From Trebonia kvetii (GTDB lineage Bacteria > Actinomycetota > Actinomycetes > Streptosporangiales > Streptosporangiaceae), in assembly GCF_007827045.1 (NCBI RefSeq), contig NZ_RPFW01000001.1:1-64000 (forward strand): a stretch of 64,000 nt of DNA. The letters run 5' to 3'. Shown here piece after piece: positions 55,683 to 63,928 of this stretch. The notes under the pieces were generated by a model that ran no database searches, was not told where the DNA came from, and saw nothing but the letters and a program-made list of their open reading frames with translations. The first letter of the stretch is position 1. Each line of letters begins with the position of its first letter. The position numbers and the translations under genes are program-made.

Positions 55683-55791
55683 GCTTAACGAAGCCTTTTT
55701 GCATTTGATTTCGAGTGCCTGCATCCAGCGCGGGGCGTTCCGTGCCCGATCGATGAGGGACACGCACCACCTGCTTGCGAGTGGTCTTGCA

Positions 55792-56294
55792 ATGGCGTTT
55801 GAGGGCGCGGGACTTTGGGGTCAGGCGGCGCAGCTCGGCGCCGCTGCGGGCCCGGTCAAGCTGCCAGAAGAGCAGCGATGGGTGCGCGGCGCCTTGGCCA
55901 TCTCCGACGGGCTGGTACGGGTCTCGGTGAACTCCCGCAACGGCTGGAACGTCTCCTGCGGATCTTGTCCAAGCTCGGAGCGGACCAGATGGTCGTGTCG
56001 GAGACGCACGTCGACCCGGCACAGGAGATGGTTTTCGGCAGCACGGCCCAGCTGCTTGCGCTGGCGGGCAGGGGTAACGCGGCGCCCGAAGGCTGGGCTA
56101 GGGCCTGGTTGGACGAACCCGTCCCCGCCCTGCGAGGGCTGACCCCGCGTGGGGCCGCCGCCAGCGACGACCAGATGGACGTCTTCCGCATCGAGTCCCT
56201 GCTGCGCCAGTTCGAGTACCAGGCGGGGCTGGCCGAAGCCGCCGGATTCGCAGGCATGGACGTCGCGCGGCTCCGCACCGAGCTCAACATTTAG
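55792..56294 (+). pseudogene. Frameshifted actinobacterial gene with WLDE-PALRGLTPR C-terminus
   Basis: The first part, in one frame, ends RWVRGALAISDGLVRVSVNSR near 55935. The next frame continues RLERLLRILSKLG and WLDEPVPALRGLTPRGAA to the stop at 56294. Together they read as one protein of a family I know from SEC-C/MbcA-like actinobacterial proteins (TNSxxRxxRLL then WLDE-x-PALGG-x-TPREAA), although the N-terminal part is short. One indel near 55935 breaks it. Function is not known. Confidence 0.55.
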
Positions 56295-56744
56295 GAAGCA
56301 CTCGACACCTTCCAGTAGCGAGCCAACGTTCCGCGCCTGCCCTCCCTGCAGGCCTTGTCCGCTGCCCTGAACGACGGCCCGGATGGCGGTCGGCCGCGGA
56401 CAGCGGAAAAGGCCGTCCAACTGCGTAAGCGCAGATCAGCCGCTCCTGGCCCATTGCCGCGATAGCTGGCGATCTGACAATGCGGCGAGCTGCAAGATCA
56501 GAGCGCCTACCGCCGAGCGCAATGGGCCATGAGCAGGGGACCCCCGAGCGCCGCGACCCGCAGCGCCCACCAAGGAATCGGCTGCAGGGCCTTCTCACTT
56601 CCGTCTTGCGAGGTCTGGCGCCAGGCAGAATCTTTGCGCTGCCCGTGTCCGAGGCTCACAACGGAACCGTGAGCCCTGCCTGCCACGGCAGCGCGCCGGC
56701 GGCGCAGGGCGAGGCCCGCCGCGCCGTCCACTGAAAGGAATGCG
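56295..56744. other. Intergenic, no gene recognised
   Basis: 450 bases with no coherent coding pattern. The right end holds AAGGA seven bases before the TTG start at 56745. A 56480-56734 frame has no homology that I recognise. Confidence 0.45.
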
Positions 56745-57245
56745 TTGACATCGAAGAACTCGGAGATCCCCCCGACGGGCGACTCCTCAGCTGACCTCGC
56801 CAAGCAGTTGTGGGATATCGAGCAGATCAAGCAGCTCAAGGCGCGGTACTTCCGGCTGATGGACACCAAGGACTGGGACGGCTGGAAGGACCTGTTCACC
56901 GAGGACTGCGTCCATCATCTGCCGGCCGAGCTCAACGCTCCGCCGCAGACCAACGCGGAGTACCTCGAACTCGTGCCGCGGCAGCTCGCGAATGCGTTCA
57001 CCACGCATCACGGCCACATGCCCGAGATCACCCTCGTGACCTCGACCGAGGCCACGGGGGTGTGGGCGATGTTCGACTACGTGCTTTACCCGGACCGGCC
57101 GACCGGGATCAAGGGCTACGGCCACTACCACGAGACCTACCGCAAGTGCGACGACGGCAAGTGGCGCATCAGCTCGAAACGCAACCAGCGGCTGCGGGTC
57201 GACGAGATACCGAACCCACGCTGGGCAGCGACCCCAGACAGCTAG
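56745..57245 (+). CDS. NTF2-like (SnoaL_4-type) protein
   Basis: 166 residues. IEQIKQLKARYFRLMDTKDWDGW and DLFTEDCVHHLP are the N-terminal pattern of SnoaL-like dehydratase/isomerase-fold proteins, followed by strands HGHMPEITL and GYGHYHETYRK. The start is TTG with AAGGA at a spacing of 7. Family members include steroid isomerases, bile-acid dehydratases and many uncharacterised proteins. It is followed 20 bases later by an NAD-dependent dehydrogenase, probably on the same transcript. Substrate not predictable. Confidence 0.75.
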   Translation: MTSKNSEIPPTGDSSADLAKQLWDIEQIKQLKARYFRLMDTKDWDGWKDLFTEDCVHHLPAELNAPPQTNAEYLELVPRQLANAFTTHHGHMPEITLVTSTEATGVWAMFDYVLYPDRPTGIKGYGHYHETYRKCDDGKWRISSKRNQRLRVDEIPNPRWAATPDS

Positions 57246-57265
57246 AGGACTGGAGGCAGGGCACC

Positions 57266-58141
57266 GTGAAGATCGGATTCGCCGGGCTGGGCAACATGGG
57301 CGGCCGTCTCGCATCGCGCCTGGTCGGCGTGGGCGACCTGACCGTGTACGACGTCGACGAGCCGTCCCGGGAGGCGTTCCGCGGCCGGGCGCACGTGGCC
57401 AACAGCATCGCCGAGGTCAGCGCCGGAGCCGACGTGGTCGGCGTGTGTGTCCGGACGGGCGAGCAGGTCCGCGACTGTGCCGATGCCCTGCTGCCGGTGA
57501 TGCCGGAGGGCAGCATGCTGATGATCCACAGCACGATCAGCCCCGATCTCGTCCTCGCCCTGGCCAAAGATGGCGCTGCACGCGGCGTCGATGTCATCGA
57601 CGCCCCGGTAACCGTGACGCGGTACGGGGTCCCCGAGGGGCCGTTCGTGTGCACAATGATCGGTGCGGACAAGTCAGATACGGAACGGGTGCGCCCGCTT
57701 CTCGATGCCTACGCGACCGACGCCGTGCATGTCGGACGTCTCGGCGCCGGGATGTCGCTCAAGATCATCAACAATCTGGTGTCCCTCGTCCAGATCACCG
57801 TGGCCGAGGAGGCCTTCCGCCTCGCAGCCCTGGCCGGCGTCCCGGCCGCGGCATTGACCCGGGTGACCACCGAGAACGGCGCCCTGACCCCGACCATGAA
57901 AGTGATCGCCGCGCGGGCCGGCGCTCCACCGGCCGACCGCGAGACCTACAACGCACGAGAAGTGCAGGCCCGCAACGGAGTCAAGGACCTGGCACTGGCC
58001 GAGGCCCTGGCCCGCAGCCTCGGCACACCCAGCGCCGCGGCGACCTTCGCCAAGGGGCAGTACTACCACGCCTACACAACCAACCTCCCAGAAGCCCGGC
58101 CAGACCCACGGTCACTCACAGAAAGGCAGGGACGCCCCTGA
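57266..58141 (+). CDS. 3-hydroxyisobutyrate/6-phosphogluconate dehydrogenase-family oxidoreductase
   Basis: 291 residues from a GTG with GGAGG 9 bases upstream. GFAGLGNMGGRLASRL is the NAD(P) site, IHSTISPDL the substrate loop region, and GAGMSLKIINNL contains the catalytic Lys of beta-hydroxyacid dehydrogenases. The usual DAPVSGG appears as DAPVTVTRYG, so the substrate pocket differs. The C-terminal helical domain is complete. It would oxidise a beta-hydroxy acid or reduce an aldehyde/imine, and is co-transcribed with the NTF2-like gene. Confidence 0.8.
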   Translation: MKIGFAGLGNMGGRLASRLVGVGDLTVYDVDEPSREAFRGRAHVANSIAEVSAGADVVGVCVRTGEQVRDCADALLPVMPEGSMLMIHSTISPDLVLALAKDGAARGVDVIDAPVTVTRYGVPEGPFVCTMIGADKSDTERVRPLLDAYATDAVHVGRLGAGMSLKIINNLVSLVQITVAEEAFRLAALAGVPAAALTRVTTENGALTPTMKVIAARAGAPPADRETYNAREVQARNGVKDLALAEALARSLGTPSAAATFAKGQYYHAYTTNLPEARPDPRSLTERQGRP

Positions 58142-58195
58142 CCCGCAAATGCAGAGCTCGGCGGAGGCCCGCCCGTTGCCTTCCAAGCTGGCGCG

Positions 58196-58947
58196 ATGTT
58201 CACGGCACCTGAGCCGTGGCCGATAGTCACCGCGGCGCTGGAGCGGCAGCTGTCAACCTTCAGGCCGCCGCAGCCCGGTGCCATGCCCGACCCGGATACG
58301 TGGATTGCCCGGCTCGGTGAGTTGCCGCTGCTGGCCCAGCCGGGCGAGCGGTGGCTTTATCAGTCCGGTTCGCAGGTGCTGGGTGTGCTAGCGGCTCGCG
58401 CCGCAGGTGCCCGTTTGATGTCGTGCTGCGCGAGCGGGTGCTCGGCCCGCTCGGCATGAAGGACACCGCATTTCACGCGGCGGATACCTCGCGGCTCTCG
58501 ACTGCGTATGAGAGTCGTGACGGCCTGCTCGTCGTCAGCGACCCGCCGGATGGGCACTGGTCACGCCCGCCGCTGTTCCCCGACGGCAGCGGCGGGCTGG
58601 TCTCATCGGCTGATGACATGGTCGCGTTCGGCCGGATGCTGATGCGCGGGGGCAGCCCGGTGCTGAAGCAGGCGACGGCCGCTGAGATGACCCGCGATCA
58701 GCTGACCGCCGAGCAGCGGGCAAACGTCTGGCCCGGCTTCAGCTTCCTCGGCGACCGCGGCTGGGGCTTTGGGCTCTCGGTGCTCGATGACGGCCGCTAC
58801 ACAGGGGAAGGCGGATTCGGGACTGCGTGGTCGAATGTGCCTTCGCAAGACCTGACCGTCGTGGTCCTGACCCAGCGCGCCGCCGACGAAACCGGGATGC
58901 CCGCTGTCTGCGACGAAGTGCTGTCAGCCGCCCGCAGCACTAACTAG
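58196..58947 (+). pseudogene. Broken serine hydrolase (beta-lactamase/penicillin-binding-like)
   Basis: The first frame reads GELPLLAQPGERWLYQSGSQVLGVLAARAAG (split by a YxS/N catalytic-type YQSG). The next frame continues from about 58410 with VVLRERVLGPLGMKDTAF to GYTGEGGFGT-like sequence and the stop at 58947. They belong to the class C beta-lactamase-related hydrolase family. A frameshift lies near 58410 and the N-terminal third, which should hold SxxK, is missing. The gene is dead. Confidence 0.75.
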
Positions 58948-59003
58948 CACGTCCGCCGGCGCGGCGGCCTGGGACGTGGTGATGACCGACTCGGTTATCA
59001 CCA

Positions 59004-59417
59004 CTAGGCGGAAGCCCGGTCGATGCCCTTGCGTACCCGAACCGAACGGTCGATCAGCTCGCCCAGCGCATCCTGGTCCACATCGTCGAGGTGTTTGATG
59101 TACAGGCAGCCCTTCCCGGTCGTGTGCGGACCCAGCCGCGCCAGCGCCGATCTGTGCCGGCTGCCGAACTCGCCGATCAGGTAGATGGCCAGGTGCTGGC
59201 GGCGAGGTGAGAAGCTTGCCAGCGCCGAGACGCCCTGGCGGCCGCTGGCGTACCGGTAGTGGTATGTGCCGAAACCGATGATGCTGGTTCCCCACACCGT
59301 CGGCGGCTCACCGGTGATTTCCTGCATCATGGCGCACAAGCGACGCGCATCCTCGCGTTGCTTTTCATCAGGCACTCGGGCCAGCAATCCCTCCACCGGT
59401 GCGCCGGCTGGGCGCAT
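59004..59417 (-). CDS. DUF1801-domain protein
   Basis: 137 residues if the ATG at 59417 is used. VEGLLARVPDEKQREDARRLC, PPTVWGTSIIGFGTYHYRY and GKGCLYIKHLDDVDQDALGELI are typical of the DUF1801/YdhG-like family. Upstream in-frame residues to 59567 do not look like the family, so the shorter start is preferred, although its ribosome site is weak. Members are small proteins related to frataxin-like iron chaperones, with no proven role in actinobacteria. Confidence 0.7.
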   Translation of the reverse strand: MRPAGAPVEGLLARVPDEKQREDARRLCAMMQEITGEPPTVWGTSIIGFGTYHYRYASGRQGVSALASFSPRRQHLAIYLIGEFGSRHRSALARLGPHTTGKGCLYIKHLDDVDQDALGELIDRSVRVRKGIDRASA

Positions 59418-59553
59418 CGCCGGACCCTTGTTGGCAGCCTTGCCGCCATGCTTACACACAGCCGCATGGATCTGCCCAGGGGAATCCGCAGGCGGGACAG
59501 GCGTGGCAACCGCGGGCCAGCCGGCAGTCATGGTGCCGGATGGACCTGAACGA

Positions 59554-59931
59554 TTAGAGGCGCTCAAAGAAGTCGATCACCGTCTGCACTGCGGCCGGGG
59601 TGATCAGGTGCCCGGTGTCCGGCAGCACCGCGAACTCGCCTGCCTGCAGCGCATGGTAGGCGGCCGCACCTTCCTCGACTGTGCAGAACGGGTCCCTATC
59701 GCCGGTGATGATGAGCGTCGGCGCGATGATCGTGTGCAGGTCGTCAAGAGAGTAGCCGTGCGGCCGAGTGATCCGGTCGAAAGTCTGAGCGATAACTGCC
59801 TTCCAGTGGCCGGCCCCCTGCGCGCGATCGTGGTCTGACTTCATCAGCTCGAACATCGCCCGCAGCTCCCCGGAACGGCTGGCGCTCAACTCGGGGTCTG
59901 CCTGGGTTGCGTCGGCGCTGCCGCCGAGCAT
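59554..59931 (-). pseudogene. C-terminal fragment of an alpha/beta hydrolase
   Basis: 125 residues containing IIAPTLIITGDRDPF (acid residue region) and VLPDTGHLIT (catalytic His). The N-terminal half with oxyanion loop and nucleophile elbow is absent. At about 59932 the DNA switches to a PIN-domain fragment on the other strand. Truncated by rearrangement. Confidence 0.7.
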
Positions 59932-59934
59932 CTG

Positions 59935-60167
59935 TCGCCGTCTCCAGGCTCCCCGCCTTCCTGGACCTCATCGACCTGATCCCCCTCGACCCGCCCATCC
60001 GGATCCTGGCCCAGACTGCCCGGCCCGCCACCGTCCGCAGTCTGGACGCCATCCACCTCGGCTCCGCCCTGCACGCCAGCCCCGCTCTGACCTCCTTCGT
60101 CACCTACGACAAGCGCCTTCTGGACGCCGCAACCGCGGCAGGACTCCCCACCCACGCGCCCGCCTAG
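59935..60167 (+). pseudogene. C-terminal fragment of a VapC-like PIN toxin
   Basis: The frame reads TVRSLDAIHLGSAL and FVTYDKRLLDAA, the conserved PIN-domain C-terminal pattern (LR-x-LDAIHLA, VTYD-x-RL). The N-terminal DxS region and the antitoxin gene are missing, so it cannot be an active toxin-antitoxin pair. It joins the hydrolase fragment at 59932. Confidence 0.7.
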
Positions 60168-60181
60168 TGCAGCGGCGGGGA

Positions 60182-60748
60182 TCAGATCTTAGTGCGCATG
60201 ACCCATCGCCACTTCGCGATCTTCCGGACCCTAGTGAAGCCGTATCGCGTATACAACTCCTCCGGTCCGGTATGCAGATAGGCGCCACGCTGCGGAGGCC
60301 GCTCCTCGGTCTGCTCCGGATATGCCTCGACGACGCCGCCGCCGGCCCGTTTGATCTCGGCGAGTGCCGCCGCGACCGCAGCGGCGGCGACGCCCCTGCC
60401 CCGGTCCTTCGCGTTGGTGAAGATGCAGCCGATCCGCCAGTCTGGCAACTCGGCTAGGTCCTTCTCATAGGCCTTGCGGTTGTTGATGGTAGCCACCTCG
60501 GCGGGTGGTCCAAACTGGCACCAGCCGACGCAGCGCTCACCGTCGTAGACGAGCACCTGGTGGACCGTTCCGCGCGTGACATGCCGGCGCTTCAGTTCCC
60601 GGTTTCCTTCGCGCCCGTGGCCGACGCCTTCCGGGTGGAATCCGATGCACCAGCAACCACCCCACACGCCGTTGTTAGCTTCGACCAGCGCAGCGAAGTC
60701 CTCCCAGGTCTCCGGCGTGAGCATCCGAGTCGTCAACGTCATGCCCAT
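60182..60748 (-). CDS. GNAT-family N-acetyltransferase
   Basis: 188 residues. RIGCIFTNAKDRGRGVAAAAV (shown here by DRGRGVA, the acetyl-CoA R/QxxGxG/A loop) and YTRYGFTRVRK at the C-terminus fit the GNAT fold. The N-terminus WGGCWCIGFHPEG has two cysteines in a Cys-rich loop that I have seen in similar actinobacterial GNATs. The ATG at 60748 has no strong ribosome site. Substrate is unknown. Confidence 0.78.
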   Translation of the reverse strand: MGMTLTTRMLTPETWEDFAALVEANNGVWGGCWCIGFHPEGVGHGREGNRELKRRHVTRGTVHQVLVYDGERCVGWCQFGPPAEVATINNRKAYEKDLAELPDWRIGCIFTNAKDRGRGVAAAAVAAALAEIKRAGGGVVEAYPEQTEERPPQRGAYLHTGPEELYTRYGFTRVRKIAKWRWVMRTKI

Positions 60749-60822
60749 AGTGTGACCTAGCGGTCTGACACGGCGTTCATGACCAGGGCGTCACCCGGAC
60801 TTCACGGCGCAGGGCAGCCATC

Positions 60823-61296
60823 TCAGGGCCGGGTCGGTACCACGGACAGGCGCAGGAACTGCCTGATGCCGAGCAGGCGCATGCTGGCGCGCTCAAGCGG
60901 GCCGAATGCAGTCCGGACGTGCGGGCCCGCCTCCTCACGGCTGACCAGCTCAGGCGCGGAGGCCTGGTAGTCGGCGCCTTCCAGCCGCAGGGAGCAGTGC
61001 CCGGCCGCGAGTACGTTGCGCGACCAGTCGGACTGGTTGCCGAACGTGAGCGGGATCAGGACCAGGTCACCGGCGCGACGGGCGCCGACTGGCGTCACGT
61101 ACGTCCGGCCCGAGCGCCGGCCGGTGTGGGTGAGCTGGGCAGCCATCGGGAAGTGCCGCCGGCCCGCGAGCCTGACGATCAGCGGGTTGAGCGCTTTCGT
61201 CATCGGGCCCATGACAATCTTGACAAACGGGGATGGCGGCACCGGCTCGACCGGCCCTGGAGTCGAAGCCGCGGCCGGTACGGATGGAGAAGTCAT
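60823..61296 (-). CDS. Deazaflavin (F420)-dependent nitroreductase-family protein
   Basis: 157 residues from ATG 61296, which has AGGAG at a spacing of 7 and is better than 61320. LTHTGRRSGRTYVTPVGARR, DLVLIPLTFGNQSDWSRNVLA and the LRLEGADY strand are the Ddn/DUF385 split-barrel signature. It has an N-terminal low-complexity Pro/Ala stretch before the fold. It likely uses F420H2. It precedes the ECF41 sigma gene on the same strand with a 150-base gap on the downstream side of that gene, so co-transcription is possible. Confidence 0.78.
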   Translation of the reverse strand: MTSPSVPAAASTPGPVEPVPPSPFVKIVMGPMTKALNPLIVRLAGRRHFPMAAQLTHTGRRSGRTYVTPVGARRAGDLVLIPLTFGNQSDWSRNVLAAGHCSLRLEGADYQASAPELVSREEAGPHVRTAFGPLERASMRLLGIRQFLRLSVVPTRP

Positions 61297-61449
61297 TTGG
61301 TCGCTCCTGAGTTTCGGCATGTCTGTCCCTTAGGTCAAGCACGGGAGCCGCCCTGCGGCCTGACCTGCCGCGTCTCGCGGCGGCACCGGTAAGGACGAGA
61401 CGGGCAGGCGGATAGTGACGTCGCGTGGCCGACCGAGAACAGGGCCGTT

Positions 61450-62346
61450 TCAGGCCAGTGCGGGCAGTTGCGCGGCCACGAAATCGAGCAGGCGGGGATC
61501 GGCGATGACCTGGACCGCCTTGATCCGCTCGTCGTGCATGTTCAGCACCAAGACGGCGGTCAGCTTGCGGTCGACGAATCCCAGCAGCGCCGGCTGGCCG
61601 GCGGCCGACAGCGATACCAGCGTGGCGCCCTCACCCCAGAACCGCACCAGGTTCCTGGCCACGCGTTCCGCGCCGATGATCACCGGCTCGCGCCTGGTGG
61701 CCTCGGGGCCGAGCACAAGCTCGCCCCAGGCATCGGGATCGAGCACCTCGAGCAGGCCGCCGATGTCGCCGGTGGCGCACGCGCTGAGGAACTTCTCTGT
61801 TACCGCGCGGTGCTCGCTGCCGGCGACGTCCGCGCCCAGGCTCGCCCGGCCGGCGGCGATCTTCTGCCGGGCCCGCCGGGCGAGTTGCCGGCAGGCCGGG
61901 GCGGACCGGCCGACCGTCACGGCGATCGTGTCGAACGGCACGCTGAACACGTCATGGAGCACGAACACGACGCGCTCGGCCGGGCTAAGCCGCCGCAACA
62001 TGACCAGCAGGGCGATCCGGACCCGGTCATCGAATGTGACCCGGTCCGCGGGGTCGGCGAGACCCGGCTCGGGCGGCGCGATGAACTCGATTTCCCCGGC
62101 GTCATGGGCGCGCTCCCTGCGGGCCCGCGCCGACCTGATCTGGTCCAGGCACAGGCGGCTGGTGACCACGATCAGCCAGCCCCGGTAGTCCTCGATCTCA
62201 CCGATGTCGCCACGCATCAGGCGCGAGAAGGCGTCTTGGACCGCGTCTTCGGCAGCGCCGATGTCGCCAAGCATCCGGAACGCGAGGTCGACCAGGTCCG
62301 GCCGGTGCGCCTGGTATGCCTGGCTGATTGTCTCGTCCTGCCGCAT
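61450..62346 (-). CDS. ECF41-type RNA polymerase sigma factor with C-terminal SnoaL-like domain
   Basis: 298 residues. Region 2 is AYQAHRPDLVDLAFRMLGDIGAAEDAVQDAF in short form (key part EDAVQDAF), with DYRGWLIVVTSRLCLD following. Region 4 is LSPAERVVFVLHDVFSVPF. The last ~110 residues form a SnoaL-like domain ending VIADPRLLDFV, where ECF41 members usually have NPDKL. The C-terminal domain acts as a built-in regulator in this group. GGGGGAGG lies 6 bases before the ATG. A TGTCACA-N16-CGTC promoter precedes it, and the divergent CMD gene has the same, matching ECF41 autoregulation. Gene length fits the group. Confidence 0.87.
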   Translation of the reverse strand: MRQDETISQAYQAHRPDLVDLAFRMLGDIGAAEDAVQDAFSRLMRGDIGEIEDYRGWLIVVTSRLCLDQIRSARARRERAHDAGEIEFIAPPEPGLADPADRVTFDDRVRIALLVMLRRLSPAERVVFVLHDVFSVPFDTIAVTVGRSAPACRQLARRARQKIAAGRASLGADVAGSEHRAVTEKFLSACATGDIGGLLEVLDPDAWGELVLGPEATRREPVIIGAERVARNLVRFWGEGATLVSLSAAGQPALLGFVDRKLTAVLVLNMHDERIKAVQVIADPRLLDFVAAQLPALA

Positions 62347-62368
62347 GACGCACCTCCCCCGCTACCTG

Positions 62369-62395
62369 GACGGTGCAGCCCGGCGGATTGTGACA
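62369..62395 (-). promoter_or_regulatory. ECF41 promoter of the sigma gene
   Basis: On the minus strand TGTCACA (62395-62389) and CGTC (62372-62369) are exactly 16 bases apart, the published ECF41 target pattern. The sigma start codon is 23 bases further on. Confidence 0.7.
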
Positions 62396-62418
62396 TCCGG
62401 CCGCTGCGGCCAGGTCAC

Positions 62419-62445
62419 CGTCACACCCGGAGATCCTGCCCCGTC
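62419..62445 (+). promoter_or_regulatory. ECF41 promoter of the CMD-VOC genes
   Basis: On the plus strand CGTCACA (62419-62425) and CGTC (62442-62445) are again 16 bases apart. Only the first base differs from TGTCACA. The CMD start is 78 bases downstream. Confidence 0.65.
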
Positions 62446-62523
62446 CTTACTGGTGAGCGCGCCACGAACTACCGGTGAGCGCGCCACCAACCCGGACGTG
62501 ACAACGGCTTCCAGGGAGACACG

Positions 62524-63102
62524 ATGACACGCATACCAAGCCACACTATCGAGGACGCACCGCAGGCCTCACGGGAGCTGCTCGCCGACATGGTGCAGTT
62601 CTCGCCCACCGGGCGGCTGCTCAACATGCATGCGCAGATGGCGCACGCGCCAGCCGTCCTTGCCGCGTACGCCTCCGTTCGCCGGGCCACCGGCGAACAG
62701 GGCACGCTGGACCAGCGGCTGCGCACCGGGCTGATGCTCGCCACCGCGGCCGCCGCGGGTAGCGAGTACGCCCTGGCCATCAGCACGCTGCTGGTCCAGC
62801 GGTCTGGCTGGCAACCTGGCCAGATCGCGGCGCTGCGCTCCGGCGCCAAGGTCGGCGAGTCGCGCGCCGACGCGCTGATCGCGGTGGTCCGCGAGGCTGC
62901 CGCGAACTCCGGGCGGGTCAGCGACGCGACGTGGGACAGCGCGGTCGCGGCCGGATGTACCGACAACAACCTCGCGGAGGCCTTCGCATACCTGGGCCTG
63001 ACCGTGTTCACGGCGTACTTCCTCAACTACGCCGACACCGAGCTGGACGTGCCCGCCAGCCCGGAAGTCGGCGCGGTCGCCGCCGGGCAGCATAGCGGCT
63101 GA
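62524..63102 (+). CDS. Carboxymuconolactone decarboxylase-like (AhpD-fold) protein, ECF41 target
   Basis: 192 residues in the AhpD/CMD fold: LNMHAQMAHAPAVLAAYASVR, then a LDQRLRTGLMLATAAAAGSEYALAI helix and a later FAYLGLTVFTAYFLNYAD helix. The usual CxxC redox pair at the AhpD site is not present: the position reads GSEYAL. Enzymatic peroxide reduction is therefore doubtful. COE genes (carboxymuconolactone decarboxylase, oxidoreductase or epimerase) are the standard neighbours of ECF41 sigma factors. GGGAG precedes the ATG. Confidence 0.8.
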   Translation: MTRIPSHTIEDAPQASRELLADMVQFSPTGRLLNMHAQMAHAPAVLAAYASVRRATGEQGTLDQRLRTGLMLATAAAAGSEYALAISTLLVQRSGWQPGQIAALRSGAKVGESRADALIAVVREAAANSGRVSDATWDSAVAAGCTDNNLAEAFAYLGLTVFTAYFLNYADTELDVPASPEVGAVAAGQHSG

Positions 63103-63103
63103 T

Positions 63104-63496
63104 ATGGAACTGGTGCAGTGCCGGATCGTCACCGACGACGTCGAGCGCCTGGCCGCGTTCTACGTCGGGCTCGTCGGGGTGCAGGTGGTTCTGAACGAGT
63201 ACTACGTCGAGGTGCACGCCGGACCGGTGTCGGTCGGGTTTTCCAAGCGCCGGTTCACCGAATACCACCACTGCTCTCCCGCCGCGACCGCAGACGGCGG
63301 CCAGGACCGTGCGCCCGAGACCGTTCTCGATTTCCTCGTCGACGACGTCGACGCCGAATACGAGCGTGTCAAGGCACTCGGCGTCGAGTGGGTCATGCCG
63401 CCGGCGACGCAGCCCTGGGGGAACCGGAGCATGATCTTCCGCGATTCTGAGGGAAACCTGATCAACGTCTTCTCGCGCCCGCAGCGCCGCCGGTGA
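63104..63496 (+). CDS. VOC-family (glyoxalase/bleomycin-resistance-like) protein
   Basis: 130 residues. The first half starts CRIVTDDVERLAAFYVGLVG and the second half includes FLVDDVDAEYERVKALGVEW and RSMIFRDSEGNLINVF, the paired beta-alpha-beta-beta-beta modules of the fold. Metal ligands appear at the ends of each half. It starts one base after the CMD stop, so it belongs to the ECF41-driven unit. Reaction unknown. Confidence 0.82.
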   Translation: MELVQCRIVTDDVERLAAFYVGLVGVQVVLNEYYVEVHAGPVSVGFSKRRFTEYHHCSPAATADGGQDRAPETVLDFLVDDVDAEYERVKALGVEWVMPPATQPWGNRSMIFRDSEGNLINVFSRPQRRR

Positions 63497-63667
63497 CCGA
63501 TGCCGGCGACTGCCGCAACCGTAGTCAGCCTCTCGCTTCGGGTTGCGGGACGATCGAATCGGGCGATACAGCTGGCTCAAGTCCGGCCTGTCGCGTCGTG
63601 CTTCGCGGGAAGGCAATGGCGGCTGTCAGCGCATTCGGCGAGCTGGTGCATTACCTGATCCGCCTTT

Positions 63668-63928
63668 ATCACAAACGACATCGCCCGGTTCTTCGGCGGT
63701 GCCCGCAACGAGTTCCTGACGGTCGCGGCCGAGAGCGATGTCGTGGTTGTCGAGCACCGGCTATCGGCCACGCTCCCCAATGGCCGGCCGTACGTCAACG
63801 ACTACTGCTTCGTATACGAGGTACGCGACGGCAAAGTGCGGGCAATCCGTGAGTACATGGACACCCGGGGAGGCTGGGCGCAGGTGTTCGGCGAAGGCGA
63901 ACCAGTCCAGCTGATTGAGTGGCGCTAG
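63668..63928 (+). pseudogene. C-terminal fragment of an NTF2/SnoaL-like protein
   Basis: From 63668 the frame reads TNDIARFFGGARNEFLTV and then GRPYVNDYCFVYEVRDGKVRAIREY, a SnoaL-like end. No start codon or N-terminal helices lie in frame upstream; only a GTG at 63743 is available and would make a 61-residue piece. It is best read as a gene with lost or frameshifted N-terminus. Confidence 0.6.

Noticed and set aside
59907..60167. Functional VapC toxin gene
   Set aside because: The N-terminal half with the first acidic residue is missing and no antitoxin gene is adjacent.
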